Below are positions 17,057 through 26,602 of a stretch of 64,000 nt of DNA, piece by piece. Both the position numbers and the translations under genes were made by a program. Within the stretch, counting starts at the first letter, position 1; each line of letters opens with the position of its first letter. The notes beneath the pieces were generated by a model. That model was given only the letters and a program-made list of their open reading frames with translations, was not told the origin of the DNA and made no database searches. The stretch comes from Candidatus Leptovillus gracilis. GTDB taxonomy: Bacteria; Chloroflexota; Anaerolineae; Promineifilales; Promineifilaceae. The DNA lies in contig JADJXA010000001.1 of NCBI GenBank assembly GCA_016716065.1, positions 248,001 through 312,000 of the forward strand, given 5' to 3'.

Positions 17057-17486
17057 ATGAAGGGAAATGGTGACCAACCGGGCACACCGGGCAACAATGA
17101 GAACGCCTCCATTCTCTACATCGAAGACAACCAGGACAACCGCAAACTGGTCAAACGAGTGCTTCAGGCCGCCGGTTTTCACGTCCATGGCGTGGCCGAC
17201 GGCCCAACCGGGGTTTGAATACCTGCAAACCCACACGCCAGACCTCATCCTCATGGACATCCACCTGCCTGGCACAGACGGTTACACCCTGACCCGCCAA
17301 CTGCGCCAAAGTGAACAATTCGCGGCCGTGCCCATCATCACCCTGACCGCCAACGTGACCAAAGAAGACGAACAAAAAAGCCAGGAAGCTGGGGCCAATG
17401 GCTTTATCCAAAAACCAATCAATGTAGACAGTCTGCCAGACCAGATCCGCACCTATCTGGCTGAAAATGAACGAGGGAGACCATGA
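17057..17486 (+). pseudogene. Response regulator (receiver) with one frameshift
   Basis: The ATG at 17057 opens GNGDQPGTPGNNENASILYIEDNQDNRKLVKRVLQAAGFHVHGVADGPTG, a normal receiver N-terminus with the acidic pocket in IEDN. It stops after GV because of one extra base in a G4 run at 17210-17213. In the +1 frame it continues FEYLQTHTPDLILMDIHLPGTDGYTL (phospho-Asp in LMDIHLP), TLTANVT and FIQKPINV. Removing one G restores a ~142-residue protein. Its last bases overlap the next receiver by 4 bp (ATGA), so the operon arrangement is intact. Real inactivation or a sequencing error are both possible. Confidence 0.8.
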
Positions 17487-17923
17487 ATCAGGCCGTAACC
17501 AAAACCCGAAAAGCCATCGAGCCATCCGACGCTCACATTCTCGTCGTGGAAGACAACGTCTCCAATTTTGTTCTCATTGCCCGTTTGCTGGCCTTTATGG
17601 GCGTGCAAAAATGCGAATGGAAGACCACCGGTTGGGGCGTGGTGGAGTTTGCCAACACCATGCCGCGCGTGGATCTCATCCTCATGGATTTGCGCCTGCC
17701 CCACGAAGACGGCTACGAAGCGCTGCGCCAGATTCGCGCCGATGACCGGCTGGGCAACTCGCTCGTCGTTGTTGTCACCGCCCACGGCAGCAGCGAAGAG
17801 ATGAAAAAGGCCAGAGAAGCCGGCTTCGACGGCTTCCTGGTGAAACCCCTGGACGCCGATTTATTCCCCGAACAAATCAGCCGAATCTTAAACGGAGAAG
17901 AAATCTGGGACCTGGGCATATAA
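17483..17923 (+). CDS. Single-domain response regulator
   Basis: 146 residues, receiver only. Acidic pair in ILVVEDNVSNF, phospho-Asp in LILMDLRLPHEDGY, Thr in VVVTAHGS and Lys in FLVKPLDAD. A short N-terminal leader (MNQAVTKTRKAIEPSDAH) precedes the domain. It overlaps the preceding receiver by 4 bp and is followed 1 bp later by the GAF sensor gene, so it is part of one transcript and likely receives phosphate from the kinase at 20822. Confidence 0.9.
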   Translation: MNQAVTKTRKAIEPSDAHILVVEDNVSNFVLIARLLAFMGVQKCEWKTTGWGVVEFANTMPRVDLILMDLRLPHEDGYEALRQIRADDRLGNSLVVVVTAHGSSEEMKKAREAGFDGFLVKPLDADLFPEQISRILNGEEIWDLGI

Positions 17924-17924
17924 G

Positions 17925-20825
17925 ATGACGTTTCCCGCTGCATTTGCGCGCTGGCTGGCTGTTCAATCTGACGATGAGACAATCATCCAGAAAGGACGCC
18001 TGACGCAGAATATCATTATTGCGTTAACGGCCGTTTCCCTCCTCAGCGCCCTCGCCAACCTGTCCCGCCACCTGGCCGCCAACAACGCCGTTAGTCTGCT
18101 GCCCGCCCTGGCCGAGCTGCTGATTACGCCCCTCTTTGCCCTCAGCGCCCTCTACATTGTCCGGCGCGGCCAGCCGGTTTGGGCCGCTCACTTCTTTTTT
18201 ATCGTTCTCAATACCATCTTCTTCATCCAATTTGTCGCCAGCGGCAACATCACCACCCTGCCCTATCTAATGCTGATATCGGTGCTTGGCATCGCCACAA
18301 TTGATTCTGTCCGCTCCAGCATGGTTTACACCGCGCTCATCATCGCCTCCATGAGCGCCTATTACCTGTTCGCCGACAACGCCATCTACACCCTCACAGA
18401 CCTGTTGGCCTATGTCCTGACGACATTGAGCATTGGCTTCACGGCCTGGGTCAGCGCCAGCGCCATGCGCCGCTCGCTGCGCACCGCCAACCAACTGGCC
18501 GCCGAACAAAAAAAGCAAACCGACTTCGTGCAGCGCCGGGCGCAGCAGTTGCAGCGGGTAACGGCCGTTAGCCAAACCGCCAGCGCCTTACTCGATTTGG
18601 AAGAACTGCTGCGCGACACAGTCTACACCGTGCGCGACCAGTTTGGTTTCTATTTTGCCGCCATTTACCTGCTAGACGACGATGGGCAGCACCTGACACT
18701 GCGCGAAGCCACCGGCGCCGTCGGCGGCGAAATGAAAACGCGCCGCTACCAGATTGATCTGGACGCCCCCTCTATTGTCGGTTGGGTGGCGCAGCACGGC
18801 GAGGCCCGCCTGGCCCGCGACGTGCTGGCCGATCCGGTCTTTTTCAACGAACCCTTGCTGCGCGAGACCCGCTCCGAACTGGCGCTGCCGCTGCAAACAC
18901 ACGGCCGTATTCTGGGTGTCTTAGACGTGCAAAGCCGCGAACCCGACGCCTTTCCCGAAGAAGACCTGGCCGTTTTGCAAATTATGACCAACCAGGTGGC
19001 CGGCAGCATAGACAACGCCCGCCTCTTTGCCCGCACCGAACAGCATCTCAACGAAACCCAAACCCTGCTCACCCTCAGCACCAATTTAGCCACCACCCTG
19101 GACGTAGGCGAAATCTACCGGCGGGCAGCGCGCACCTTTGCCCAGCAGTTCACCGCCAACGCCTGCACCATCACCCTATGGGACCAGGCCAACAACGCCC
19201 TGCGCCGCGAAATTACCTACACGCGCTGGGAAGACGGCCGTACCGCCGACAAATTCAACCTCACCTCCGTCATTTACGATCTGGCCGAGCATCCCGGCTC
19301 CGCCCAGGTGCTGCAAACCGGCCAGCCCTGGCCACGCCAACTCGGCGACGCCCACCTCAGCGATGCCGAAAGCCACCGCCTGACCGACGCCGGCCATGCC
19401 AGCAGTCTGGAAGTCGCCTTGCTGATCGGGTCGCAAGCCCAGGGCAGCATCATCATCTTTCGCGGGCCAGACCAGCGCCCTTTCACCGCAGCGGAGACCC
19501 AATTGGCCCAGGTAATGGCCAACGAAACAGCCATCGCCCTATCCAACGCCCAACTGGCTTCCGAAGCGCGCGGCCGTGTGGCCCAACTCAGCGCCCTTAA
19601 CCGCCTCAGTCAGGCGCTTTCCCTGGCCCCCACCCTGCACGACATTTTTGACAGCGCGCGGCGCGAGGTATTTTCCCTGTTTGAGGCGACGGCCATGTCT
19701 GTCATCCTCGTCACCCCAGACGGCCAACACCTGAACTGGATTTTTGCCTACGAATACGGCCAGGAAGTTGATCTGTCCGGCATCCCACCACTGGACGTTA
19801 ACCAGGGCTTTAGCGGCGAGGTGGTGCGCTCGCGCCAATATTTGCTCATCAACCGCCAGGTGGCCGAACTGGCAGAAAAGTATCAGTCCATCACCGTTGG
19901 CGCACCTTCTAGCACCTGGTTGGGCTTTCCTCTCATTGTCGCCAACGAATTGATCGGCGTGTTGGCGATTGAAAACGAAAACGACAGCGACGCTTTTGGC
20001 GAACGAGATGTGCAGCTGTTAGAAACCATCGCCGGTTCCTTAGCCATCGCCCTGAACAACCACTTGCAGTTGGAAGCCGTGCAGCACGCATTGTTGGCCC
20101 AATCTATCCAGCGCAATCAGCTGCAAACGGCCGCCGAAATCGCCGCCGCCACCACCAGCATTCTGCAACTAGACCAACTGTTAGAGCGGGCCGTGAACCT
20201 GATCCAGGAACGCTTCTCATTGTATTACACCGGCCTTTTCCTGATTGACGCGGCCAGCCAAGAGGCGGTGTTACAAGCGGCCACCGGTGAAGCAGGGCGC
20301 ATTCAACTGCAAAAAGGGCATCATCTGACTGTTGGCGGCCGTTCGCTGATTGGTGGGGCGACGGCCGATGGGCAGCCACGCATCACCCAGGATGTCTACA
20401 CCGACGCCGAATGGCGGGCCAACCCCCACCTGCCGGCAACCCGGTCGGAATTGGCGCTGCCGCTGCGCGTCCACGGGCACATTATCGGCGCGCTGACGGT
20501 GCAAAGTGTGGAACCCAACGCCTTTGGCGCCGAGCTAATCGGCGTCTTGCAGACCATGAGCGACCAATTAGCCATCGCCATAGACAATACCCGCCTGTTG
20601 GCCGATGCCGAAAACCGCACCCGGCGGCAGCGAGAACTGACGCACATCAGCGCCCAACTGCACAACACGGCCGATCTGGATGAGATTATCCACATTGGGC
20701 TGAAGGCGATTTCGGAGCGGGTGGCCGGGCAGCCGGTGGCCCTGAACCTGGGCACGCGCCAGGAAGGCGCGGCGGGAACAAACGGCCGTACCCAATCCAC
20801 GCCCGACACGGTGGGCCAGCCATGA
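17925..20825 (+). CDS. Membrane sensor with four GAF domains, no kinase domain
   Basis: 966 residues. About six transmembrane helices lie between residues 25 and 185, followed by a short coiled linker and four GAF-type modules. Two of the modules share the LPLRVHG-IIGALTVQSVEP/TRSELALPL pattern of Chloroflexota GAF proteins. No histidine-kinase, cyclase or phosphatase output follows the last GAF; the end is a disordered tail. Its stop overlaps the start of the GAF kinase by 4 bp (ATGA), so it may be the membrane half of a split two-gene receptor. Ligands of the GAF domains are not predictable. Confidence 0.85.
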   Translation: MTFPAAFARWLAVQSDDETIIQKGRLTQNIIIALTAVSLLSALANLSRHLAANNAVSLLPALAELLITPLFALSALYIVRRGQPVWAAHFFFIVLNTIFFIQFVASGNITTLPYLMLISVLGIATIDSVRSSMVYTALIIASMSAYYLFADNAIYTLTDLLAYVLTTLSIGFTAWVSASAMRRSLRTANQLAAEQKKQTDFVQRRAQQLQRVTAVSQTASALLDLEELLRDTVYTVRDQFGFYFAAIYLLDDDGQHLTLREATGAVGGEMKTRRYQIDLDAPSIVGWVAQHGEARLARDVLADPVFFNEPLLRETRSELALPLQTHGRILGVLDVQSREPDAFPEEDLAVLQIMTNQVAGSIDNARLFARTEQHLNETQTLLTLSTNLATTLDVGEIYRRAARTFAQQFTANACTITLWDQANNALRREITYTRWEDGRTADKFNLTSVIYDLAEHPGSAQVLQTGQPWPRQLGDAHLSDAESHRLTDAGHASSLEVALLIGSQAQGSIIIFRGPDQRPFTAAETQLAQVMANETAIALSNAQLASEARGRVAQLSALNRLSQALSLAPTLHDIFDSARREVFSLFEATAMSVILVTPDGQHLNWIFAYEYGQEVDLSGIPPLDVNQGFSGEVVRSRQYLLINRQVAELAEKYQSITVGAPSSTWLGFPLIVANELIGVLAIENENDSDAFGERDVQLLETIAGSLAIALNNHLQLEAVQHALLAQSIQRNQLQTAAEIAAATTSILQLDQLLERAVNLIQERFSLYYTGLFLIDAASQEAVLQAATGEAGRIQLQKGHHLTVGGRSLIGGATADGQPRITQDVYTDAEWRANPHLPATRSELALPLRVHGHIIGALTVQSVEPNAFGAELIGVLQTMSDQLAIAIDNTRLLADAENRTRRQRELTHISAQLHNTADLDEIIHIGLKAISERVAGQPVALNLGTRQEGAAGTNGRTQSTPDTVGQP

Positions 20826-23800
20826 CCGACGCCCCATTCCAACAGCCCTGGCAAGAGCATCGCGCCGAAATGATCCGGGCCGCCGCCGCCGCCTTTGCCG
20901 AATACGTCACCGAGAACCGCGAAGAACTTAAATCTATCCAGCGCGGGCCAGCCATCGCCGCCGACATCGTGGACCTGGCCTGGCGTTATCTGACAGACGC
21001 GGTCAGCACGTTCGACGTCGCCGCGGCCGCCACCCACCTGGCAAAACAAGGGCTGGCGATCATTTCCGGCTCTAACATGATGCAAGCCATCAATCTGGTC
21101 ATCTACGATGCCTTGTTTACGGCACTGGCAGAGCGGGCAGCGGCCGTTGTGCTGCTGCGCAAATTGACCAACTTCCAACTGCTCTTCCTGGAAAAGCTGG
21201 CCGAAACCCGCGAGGTGGTGCAGCTTCGCGCCCAGGAAGAGTCGCAAATCGCCTTGCAGCAGGCATTGTATACCCAACTGGAACAGCAGCGCCTCTTGCG
21301 CCGCTCGGTGGAACAACGCAGCCAAAGCCTGAACCAAATTCTCCAGCTCAATGCCCGCCTGGCCCGCGCCACCAGCGAAACAGAATTGTTAGACGAGGCG
21401 GTTAGTGGCATTTGTCAGGCGCTGTTGTTGGAACACGTCACCATCTACGAAAAAGCAGCCGCCGCCGACCCCTGGCAGGTGCGTACAACCACCGCCGAAA
21501 ACCGGCAGCTGGTTCAGCCACAAAACCCAGACGTACAACACACGCTGATCCAGGCCCAGGCGGACAGCCAGGGTGAATTTATCCACCAGCACCACAAGAC
21601 CCGCCATGTCACCAACCTGTCTGTCACGCTTATTCTGCCGCTGGGCGGCGATTGGCTGGGTGCGCTTATCGCCCACAGCAGCCAGATTGCCGCCGACGAC
21701 AAGGAGGAACTGCCTATCCTGCTGCGCACATTTGGGCAAGGGCTGGCAACGTTGTGGCGCAACCTCTATTTGCTGCTGGAGACGACGCAGCGGGCACGCG
21801 AGTTGGAGATTTTGCACGGCCGTTACGTAGACAGCATCTGGCGCACCGAACAGGCGGCGCTGACGGCCGGCATTGAATCGGGCAGCGTACACATCCGGCG
21901 GCAGTTCGACCAGGCCATCCTCCCAGAGCAGCCGGGCATCCCCCTGCGCATCGGCGAACAAACCTTTGGGCAGGTCAGCCTGCCGGCCGAACTTAGCCTG
22001 AGCGACGAGGACCAGGAATACATCCAGACGCTTATTCGGGAAATGGGCATTGCCCTGAACAATGCCTACCTGCTGCAAACCACCCGCGCCTACTCCAACC
22101 AGTTACAGCTTGCCGCTGAAGTATCCGGCGCTGTCAGCTCCATGCTGGAACGCTACCGCCTGATCGAAGAGGTGGTGGAACTGATCCGGGCGCGGTTCAA
22201 TCATTACGTGGGGCTATTTTTGGTGGATGAGTCGGGCAGCACGGCCGTGCTGCAAGCGGGAACGGGCGAAGCGGGGCGGGTTCAGGTGGCGCGTGGGCAC
22301 AGCCTGCCTGTGGGCAGCGGCTCGATGATCGGCAGCGCCATCGCCCGCAACGAAGCGCGGGTGGCGCAAAATGTGGCCCAGGCCAGCGATTTTACCCCCA
22401 ACCCGGTACTGCCAGACACCCGGTCCGAACTCGCCCTGCCGCTGCGCAGCCGGGGGCAGGTTATCGGCGCGCTGTCGGTGCAAAGCGTGCAAGAAGCCGC
22501 CTTTACCCCAGAATCCATCACCGTGCTGCAAAATCTGGCCGACCAGTTGGCGGCGGCTATTGTCAACGCCGATCTATTCAGCCAGATTCAGGCCAACCTG
22601 ACCGAAACCAGCTTGTTGTATGAGACAGGCCGCCATATCAGCGAGGCGCGTAACCAGGGAGATGTGTACAACGCCCTGATTAACTTCGCCCGGCAGTCTG
22701 GGCTGGCGGACATGGCCCAAATTGTCATCGCCGACGACCCAGAATATCTAACCTGCCCGGCCATCTGGCAGCGAGGAGATTTGACCATTGAACCCATTGG
22801 TCGTTATCCGCGCAGCCAATTTATTTTTGAGCAGCAGCTTAATAAAAACGAGATCGTGGTGGTCCACGACACAATGCCGGCAGCCGGGCTGGACAAATTC
22901 GCCCAACATTTGCGGACAGACGATCGGGTTACGGCCGTTGCCTTTATCCCCATTTTTGTGGAAGCGCAGTGGTTGGGCACGCTGATCCTGCACACCACCG
23001 GCCCGGCTTTCAATGAGCGCAGTTTGCAGCCGTTCCGCACCCTGGCCGACCAGGCGGCCGTCACCCTGGCGAACCAGCAGCTTTTGCGCCAGACGGAACT
23101 GTTGTACCAGATCGGCCGTTCGCTGAGCCAGGCCCTCACCCGCGACGATGCCATGATGATTGCTGTGCAGGAGATCGCCGATTATACCAGCGCGTCGCAG
23201 TGCCGGATTGTCTTGTACGACGAGCAGCAGGGCGTCGGCCAGATCGCGGCGGAAGTAGCGCCTTCGGGCTGGGCGCAGACGGCCGTTTTCCCCATGGCCG
23301 GCGATTTTGTCTTTGATACGTTGAATCAACTGCGCCAACCGCTGCTGCTCAGCCAGACCGAGGCGAGTGTTCCGGCGAATACAATCGAGCAGTACGTCAC
23401 CCAATTTGGGGCGCAGCTCTCCCTGCTGATTCCGGCCGCCAGCCAACAAGATTTGATCGGTTTTTTGGCGCTGGATTCGGTGGGGCAGCAGCCGTTTTCG
23501 GCCAGCAGCATCATCTTTGCCCAGACGGTGGTAGACCACCTGACCACCCAAATCGAAAACCTGAAGCTGCTGGACGAAGCGCTGACCAGCGCCCAGGAAC
23601 TCATCTTCCTGAACCAGATTCAATCGAACATTTCCAGCATCCTGAACATTGACCAACTGGCGCAAACCATTTACCGCGAAGTGGGCGGGTTGATTGACAA
23701 CAGTTATTTCCTGCTGGCCCAATATCAGGAGGACAGCCGCGAGCTAACGCCGATCCTGGTGGTGAACCAGGGGGTGACGCTGCCCACCACCACGCGCATT

Positions 23801-24805
23801 TTGCAGCCCAACGAGCCGCTGTACACATTTTTGCACAGCAAACACCACCTGCTGACCAGCGAAACAACGGCCGTTGCCCTGCCCGGCGCCTTCCCTCAAG
23901 ACAATCCCATACAGTCCGAGTTGTGGATTCCGCTGCTGCGTGAAGGGACGCCCTCCGGGCTGCTGGGCGTGCAGTCGCCCCACCCCCGCGCTTACCGCGA
24001 AAACGACGTGCAGTTGCTGCGCAGCATCGCCACCCAGGCCAGCCTGGCTCTGGAAAATGTCCGTCTGTTTGAGCAAATTCAGGCCAGCGTGGTGCAGCTG
24101 CGCCAATTGGACCACCTGAAAAACCAATTCCTGGCCAATATGTCCCACGAACTGCGCACGCCGCTAAACTCCATCATCGGCTTTTCGCGGGTTATTTTGA
24201 AGGGCATAGACGGCCCGCTCACCCCAGAACAAGAAGAAGACCTGACATCCATTTACAACAACGGCCACCACCTGCTGATGCTGATCAACGAAATTCTAGA
24301 CATGGCCAAGATTGGCGCCGGCAAGATGAGCCTGACATTTGAACCGGTAGACGTTGCCGAGACCATCACGGCCTGTATGGCAACCATTCGCAGCCTGATC
24401 CATGAAAAAGTAACGTTGGAAAGTGATATAGCCCCCCATCTGCCGCGCATCGAAGCCGACCCAATTCGTCTGCGGCAGATTTTGATCAATTTGTTGTCTA
24501 ACGCCACAAGTTTACACCCAGGGGTGATCCGGTTAACGGCCGTTCCTCGAAGAACTCAACCACCTCCTACTCGCCGTCCCCGATACCGGTACAGGCATTG
24601 CCAGGAAGACTTCGACAAACTGTTTACCGCTTTTGAACAGGTAGACAATTCCACCACCCGCACGGCCGGCGGCACAGGGCTGGGCTTACCTATTACCCAG
24701 TGGCTCGTTACCATGCATCATGGTAAGCTTTGGCTCGAAAGCCAGGTCGGCATAGGGACAACTTTTTCATTCGTTTGCCCTATCGACAACCGGACGGCCA
24801 TCTGA
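20822..24805 (+). CDS. Multi-GAF sensor histidine kinase with damaged ATPase domain
   Basis: 1327 residues. An N-terminal helical region (~1-220) resembles a globin-sensor or RsbRD-like dimer domain but is not clearly assignable. Several GAF modules follow, one (about 430-600) closely matching the last GAF of the preceding gene. Then come HisKA with His1109 (NMSHELRTPLNSIIGF) and HATPase with the N box (LRQILINLLSNAT) and G2 box (GGTGLGLPI). Between them, 24548-24604 is translated out of frame: the +1 frame reads EELNHLLLAVPDTGTGIA, the expected G1 box. As written the G1 box is lost, so the kinase would be inactive unless the two compensating indels are errors. Confidence 0.82.
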   Translation: MTDAPFQQPWQEHRAEMIRAAAAAFAEYVTENREELKSIQRGPAIAADIVDLAWRYLTDAVSTFDVAAAATHLAKQGLAIISGSNMMQAINLVIYDALFTALAERAAAVVLLRKLTNFQLLFLEKLAETREVVQLRAQEESQIALQQALYTQLEQQRLLRRSVEQRSQSLNQILQLNARLARATSETELLDEAVSGICQALLLEHVTIYEKAAAADPWQVRTTTAENRQLVQPQNPDVQHTLIQAQADSQGEFIHQHHKTRHVTNLSVTLILPLGGDWLGALIAHSSQIAADDKEELPILLRTFGQGLATLWRNLYLLLETTQRARELEILHGRYVDSIWRTEQAALTAGIESGSVHIRRQFDQAILPEQPGIPLRIGEQTFGQVSLPAELSLSDEDQEYIQTLIREMGIALNNAYLLQTTRAYSNQLQLAAEVSGAVSSMLERYRLIEEVVELIRARFNHYVGLFLVDESGSTAVLQAGTGEAGRVQVARGHSLPVGSGSMIGSAIARNEARVAQNVAQASDFTPNPVLPDTRSELALPLRSRGQVIGALSVQSVQEAAFTPESITVLQNLADQLAAAIVNADLFSQIQANLTETSLLYETGRHISEARNQGDVYNALINFARQSGLADMAQIVIADDPEYLTCPAIWQRGDLTIEPIGRYPRSQFIFEQQLNKNEIVVVHDTMPAAGLDKFAQHLRTDDRVTAVAFIPIFVEAQWLGTLILHTTGPAFNERSLQPFRTLADQAAVTLANQQLLRQTELLYQIGRSLSQALTRDDAMMIAVQEIADYTSASQCRIVLYDEQQGVGQIAAEVAPSGWAQTAVFPMAGDFVFDTLNQLRQPLLLSQTEASVPANTIEQYVTQFGAQLSLLIPAASQQDLIGFLALDSVGQQPFSASSIIFAQTVVDHLTTQIENLKLLDEALTSAQELIFLNQIQSNISSILNIDQLAQTIYREVGGLIDNSYFLLAQYQEDSRELTPILVVNQGVTLPTTTRILQPNEPLYTFLHSKHHLLTSETTAVALPGAFPQDNPIQSELWIPLLREGTPSGLLGVQSPHPRAYRENDVQLLRSIATQASLALENVRLFEQIQASVVQLRQLDHLKNQFLANMSHELRTPLNSIIGFSRVILKGIDGPLTPEQEEDLTSIYNNGHHLLMLINEILDMAKIGAGKMSLTFEPVDVAETITACMATIRSLIHEKVTLESDIAPHLPRIEADPIRLRQILINLLSNATSLHPGVIRLTAVPRRTQPPPTRRPRYRYRHCQEDFDKLFTAFEQVDNSTTRTAGGTGLGLPITQWLVTMHHGKLWLESQVGIGTTFSFVCPIDNRTAI

Positions 24806-24881
24806 AGAAGAGCAAAACATTGCCAGAAACGGCCGTGCCCGCCTGAACCACCCCGCCAAGCACACCGAAACCATTACCGCA

Positions 24882-25060
24882 ATGGATAACGACCTAATTG
24901 CTATGAGAAATTTTTCCGTCATCTGCCGGAACTGCCGCACCACACAGCCTACAACCAACCCCTCAACGCCTGCCCGCACTGCGGCGAACACTGGTTGACG
25001 CCATCTCGGAAAGCGAAACCATCCCGCCCACGCCCCAAAGCTGGCGGCTAGCCTGCGATT
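24882..25060 (+). pseudogene. Frameshifted zinc-ribbon N-terminus of the threonine synthase
   Basis: From ATG 24882, MDNDLIAMRNFSVICRNCRT is open. After a -1 shift near 24945 the text continues YNQPLNACPHCGEHW; after another near 24993 it continues VDAISESETIPPTPQSWRLA; a third shift near 25065 joins the frame of the next feature at YRERLPLRDD. The CxxC...CxxC pair is the zinc ribbon that normally starts threonine synthases of this type. Three indels in ~140 bp suggest local decay or poor sequence. Confidence 0.6.
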
Positions 25061-26590
25061 ATGGCGCAAACCTCTGGCGTCTACCGCGAACGCCTGCCCC
25101 TGCGCGACGACGCCAACATCGTCTCTCTGGGCGAAGGCTGGACGCCGCTCCTACGCGCCCACAACCTGGGTCAGATGCTCGGCCATCCCAACATCTTCAT
25201 CAAAGATGAGCGCCAGGGACCCACCGGTTCCTTCAAAGACCGGCAGGCCACCGTGGCCATCAGCGTCCTCAAAGAAGCCGGTATCACCGAAGTCGTGGTG
25301 GCCTCCACCGGCAACGTCGCCATCGCTTTTTCCGCCTACGCCGCCCGCGCCGGCATCAAACTGTGGGTCTTTGTCACCAGTTCCGTGCCCGCCGACAAAA
25401 TGCGCGAAGTGGCGCTGTACGGCGCGGAAGTGATCAAAGTAGCCGGGACCTACGACGAATGTAAGAAGGTGGCGGCTGATTTTGCCGCCAGCAAAAACCT
25501 GTTCCTGGACCAGGGCGTCAAAGGTATCGCCGCCAAAGAGGCGATGAAGACGCTGGCCTACGAAACAGCCGAACAGTTGGGCAATGTGGCCGCCGGGGTA
25601 GATCCGGCGCTGCCCGCCGGCGACCGCTATCCCTGGCAGGCGCCAGACTGGTATCTGCAAGCCGTCAGCGGCGGCTTAGGACCGGTGGGGGTGATGAACG
25701 GATTTATCGAATTGCACACGCAAGGGGTGGTGGACAAAGTGCCGAAATTGGCCTGCTTCCAGGCCAGCGGCTGCGCGCCGATGGCCAATTCTTTCCACAA
25801 AGGGTTGGACAAAGCCGAAAATGTCGCCAACCCCATCACGGAAATCACCACCCTGGCGACCGGCGTGCCCGGCGTGGCTTATGAAGTGATCCGCGAACTT
25901 ATTGAGCGATATGGCGGGACCATTGAGGCGATTGACGACGCAGCCGCTTTTGCGGCGCTGCAAGTGGTGGCGCGAATGGATGGGCTGTCTATTGAACCGG
26001 CAACGGCCGTTACCTTTGCCGGCCTGTTTAAGCTCATCCGCGAGGGGGTCATTCAACCCCACGAAACCGTCGTCGTCAACTGCTCCGGCCACACCTTCCC
26101 GGTGGAAAAGCACATCATCGGCGACCATTATACCCGCGATGTGGTGCTGGAGGAGACGGCCGTTGGCCCTTCCGGCCGACAGGATGGCCTGCTAACCGCC
26201 CTGGAAGACATAGACCCTCGCATCCAGCGCATCGCCATCATCGAAGACAACCCAGACGCCGCCCGCCTCATCCGCCGCATCCTACAAGCCCAGGGCGACT
26301 ACCTGATCGAAGAAGCCAACAATGGCCTGGATGGGTTGATGCTCATCAAAGAAAAACGACCCAACCTGGTTATTTTGGACCTGATGATGCCCGGGTTGGA
26401 TGGTTTTGCCATCGTAGACGCCATGAAAAAGGATCGCCGCCTGCAAGAAGTTCCCATCATTGTTGTTACCGCTAAGGAGTTATCGCCTATTGAAAGAGAA
26501 CGACTTAACGGTAAAATAAAAGCATTGTTACAAAAAGGTTCCTTTATGGATTCCGACCTGTTGAGCGACATTCGCCAGGCGTTGCCATAA
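25061..26590 (+). CDS. thrC: Threonine synthase fused to a C-terminal receiver domain
   Basis: 509 residues. Residues 20-370 are a fold-type II PLP enzyme: SLGEGWTPL, GPTGSFKDRQATVAI with the Schiff-base Lys59, ASTGNVAIAFSAYAA, AVSGGLGPVGV (phosphate-binding loop) and VNCSGHTFP. Threonine synthase converts O-phosphohomoserine to threonine. From about 385 a receiver domain follows in frame: IAIIEDNPDAARL, phospho-Asp440 in VILDLMMPGLDG, VVTAKEL, then KALLQKGSF. This fusion sits between two histidine kinase genes. The start shown is the first ATG of the intact frame; the native start is probably upstream in the frameshifted zinc ribbon. Regulation of the enzyme by phosphorylation is inference. 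Confidence 0.85.
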   Translation: MAQTSGVYRERLPLRDDANIVSLGEGWTPLLRAHNLGQMLGHPNIFIKDERQGPTGSFKDRQATVAISVLKEAGITEVVVASTGNVAIAFSAYAARAGIKLWVFVTSSVPADKMREVALYGAEVIKVAGTYDECKKVAADFAASKNLFLDQGVKGIAAKEAMKTLAYETAEQLGNVAAGVDPALPAGDRYPWQAPDWYLQAVSGGLGPVGVMNGFIELHTQGVVDKVPKLACFQASGCAPMANSFHKGLDKAENVANPITEITTLATGVPGVAYEVIRELIERYGGTIEAIDDAAAFAALQVVARMDGLSIEPATAVTFAGLFKLIREGVIQPHETVVVNCSGHTFPVEKHIIGDHYTRDVVLEETAVGPSGRQDGLLTALEDIDPRIQRIAIIEDNPDAARLIRRILQAQGDYLIEEANNGLDGLMLIKEKRPNLVILDLMMPGLDGFAIVDAMKKDRRLQEVPIIVVTAKELSPIERERLNGKIKALLQKGSFMDSDLLSDIRQALP

Positions 26591-26602
26591 ACCGGTAGAT
26601 TA

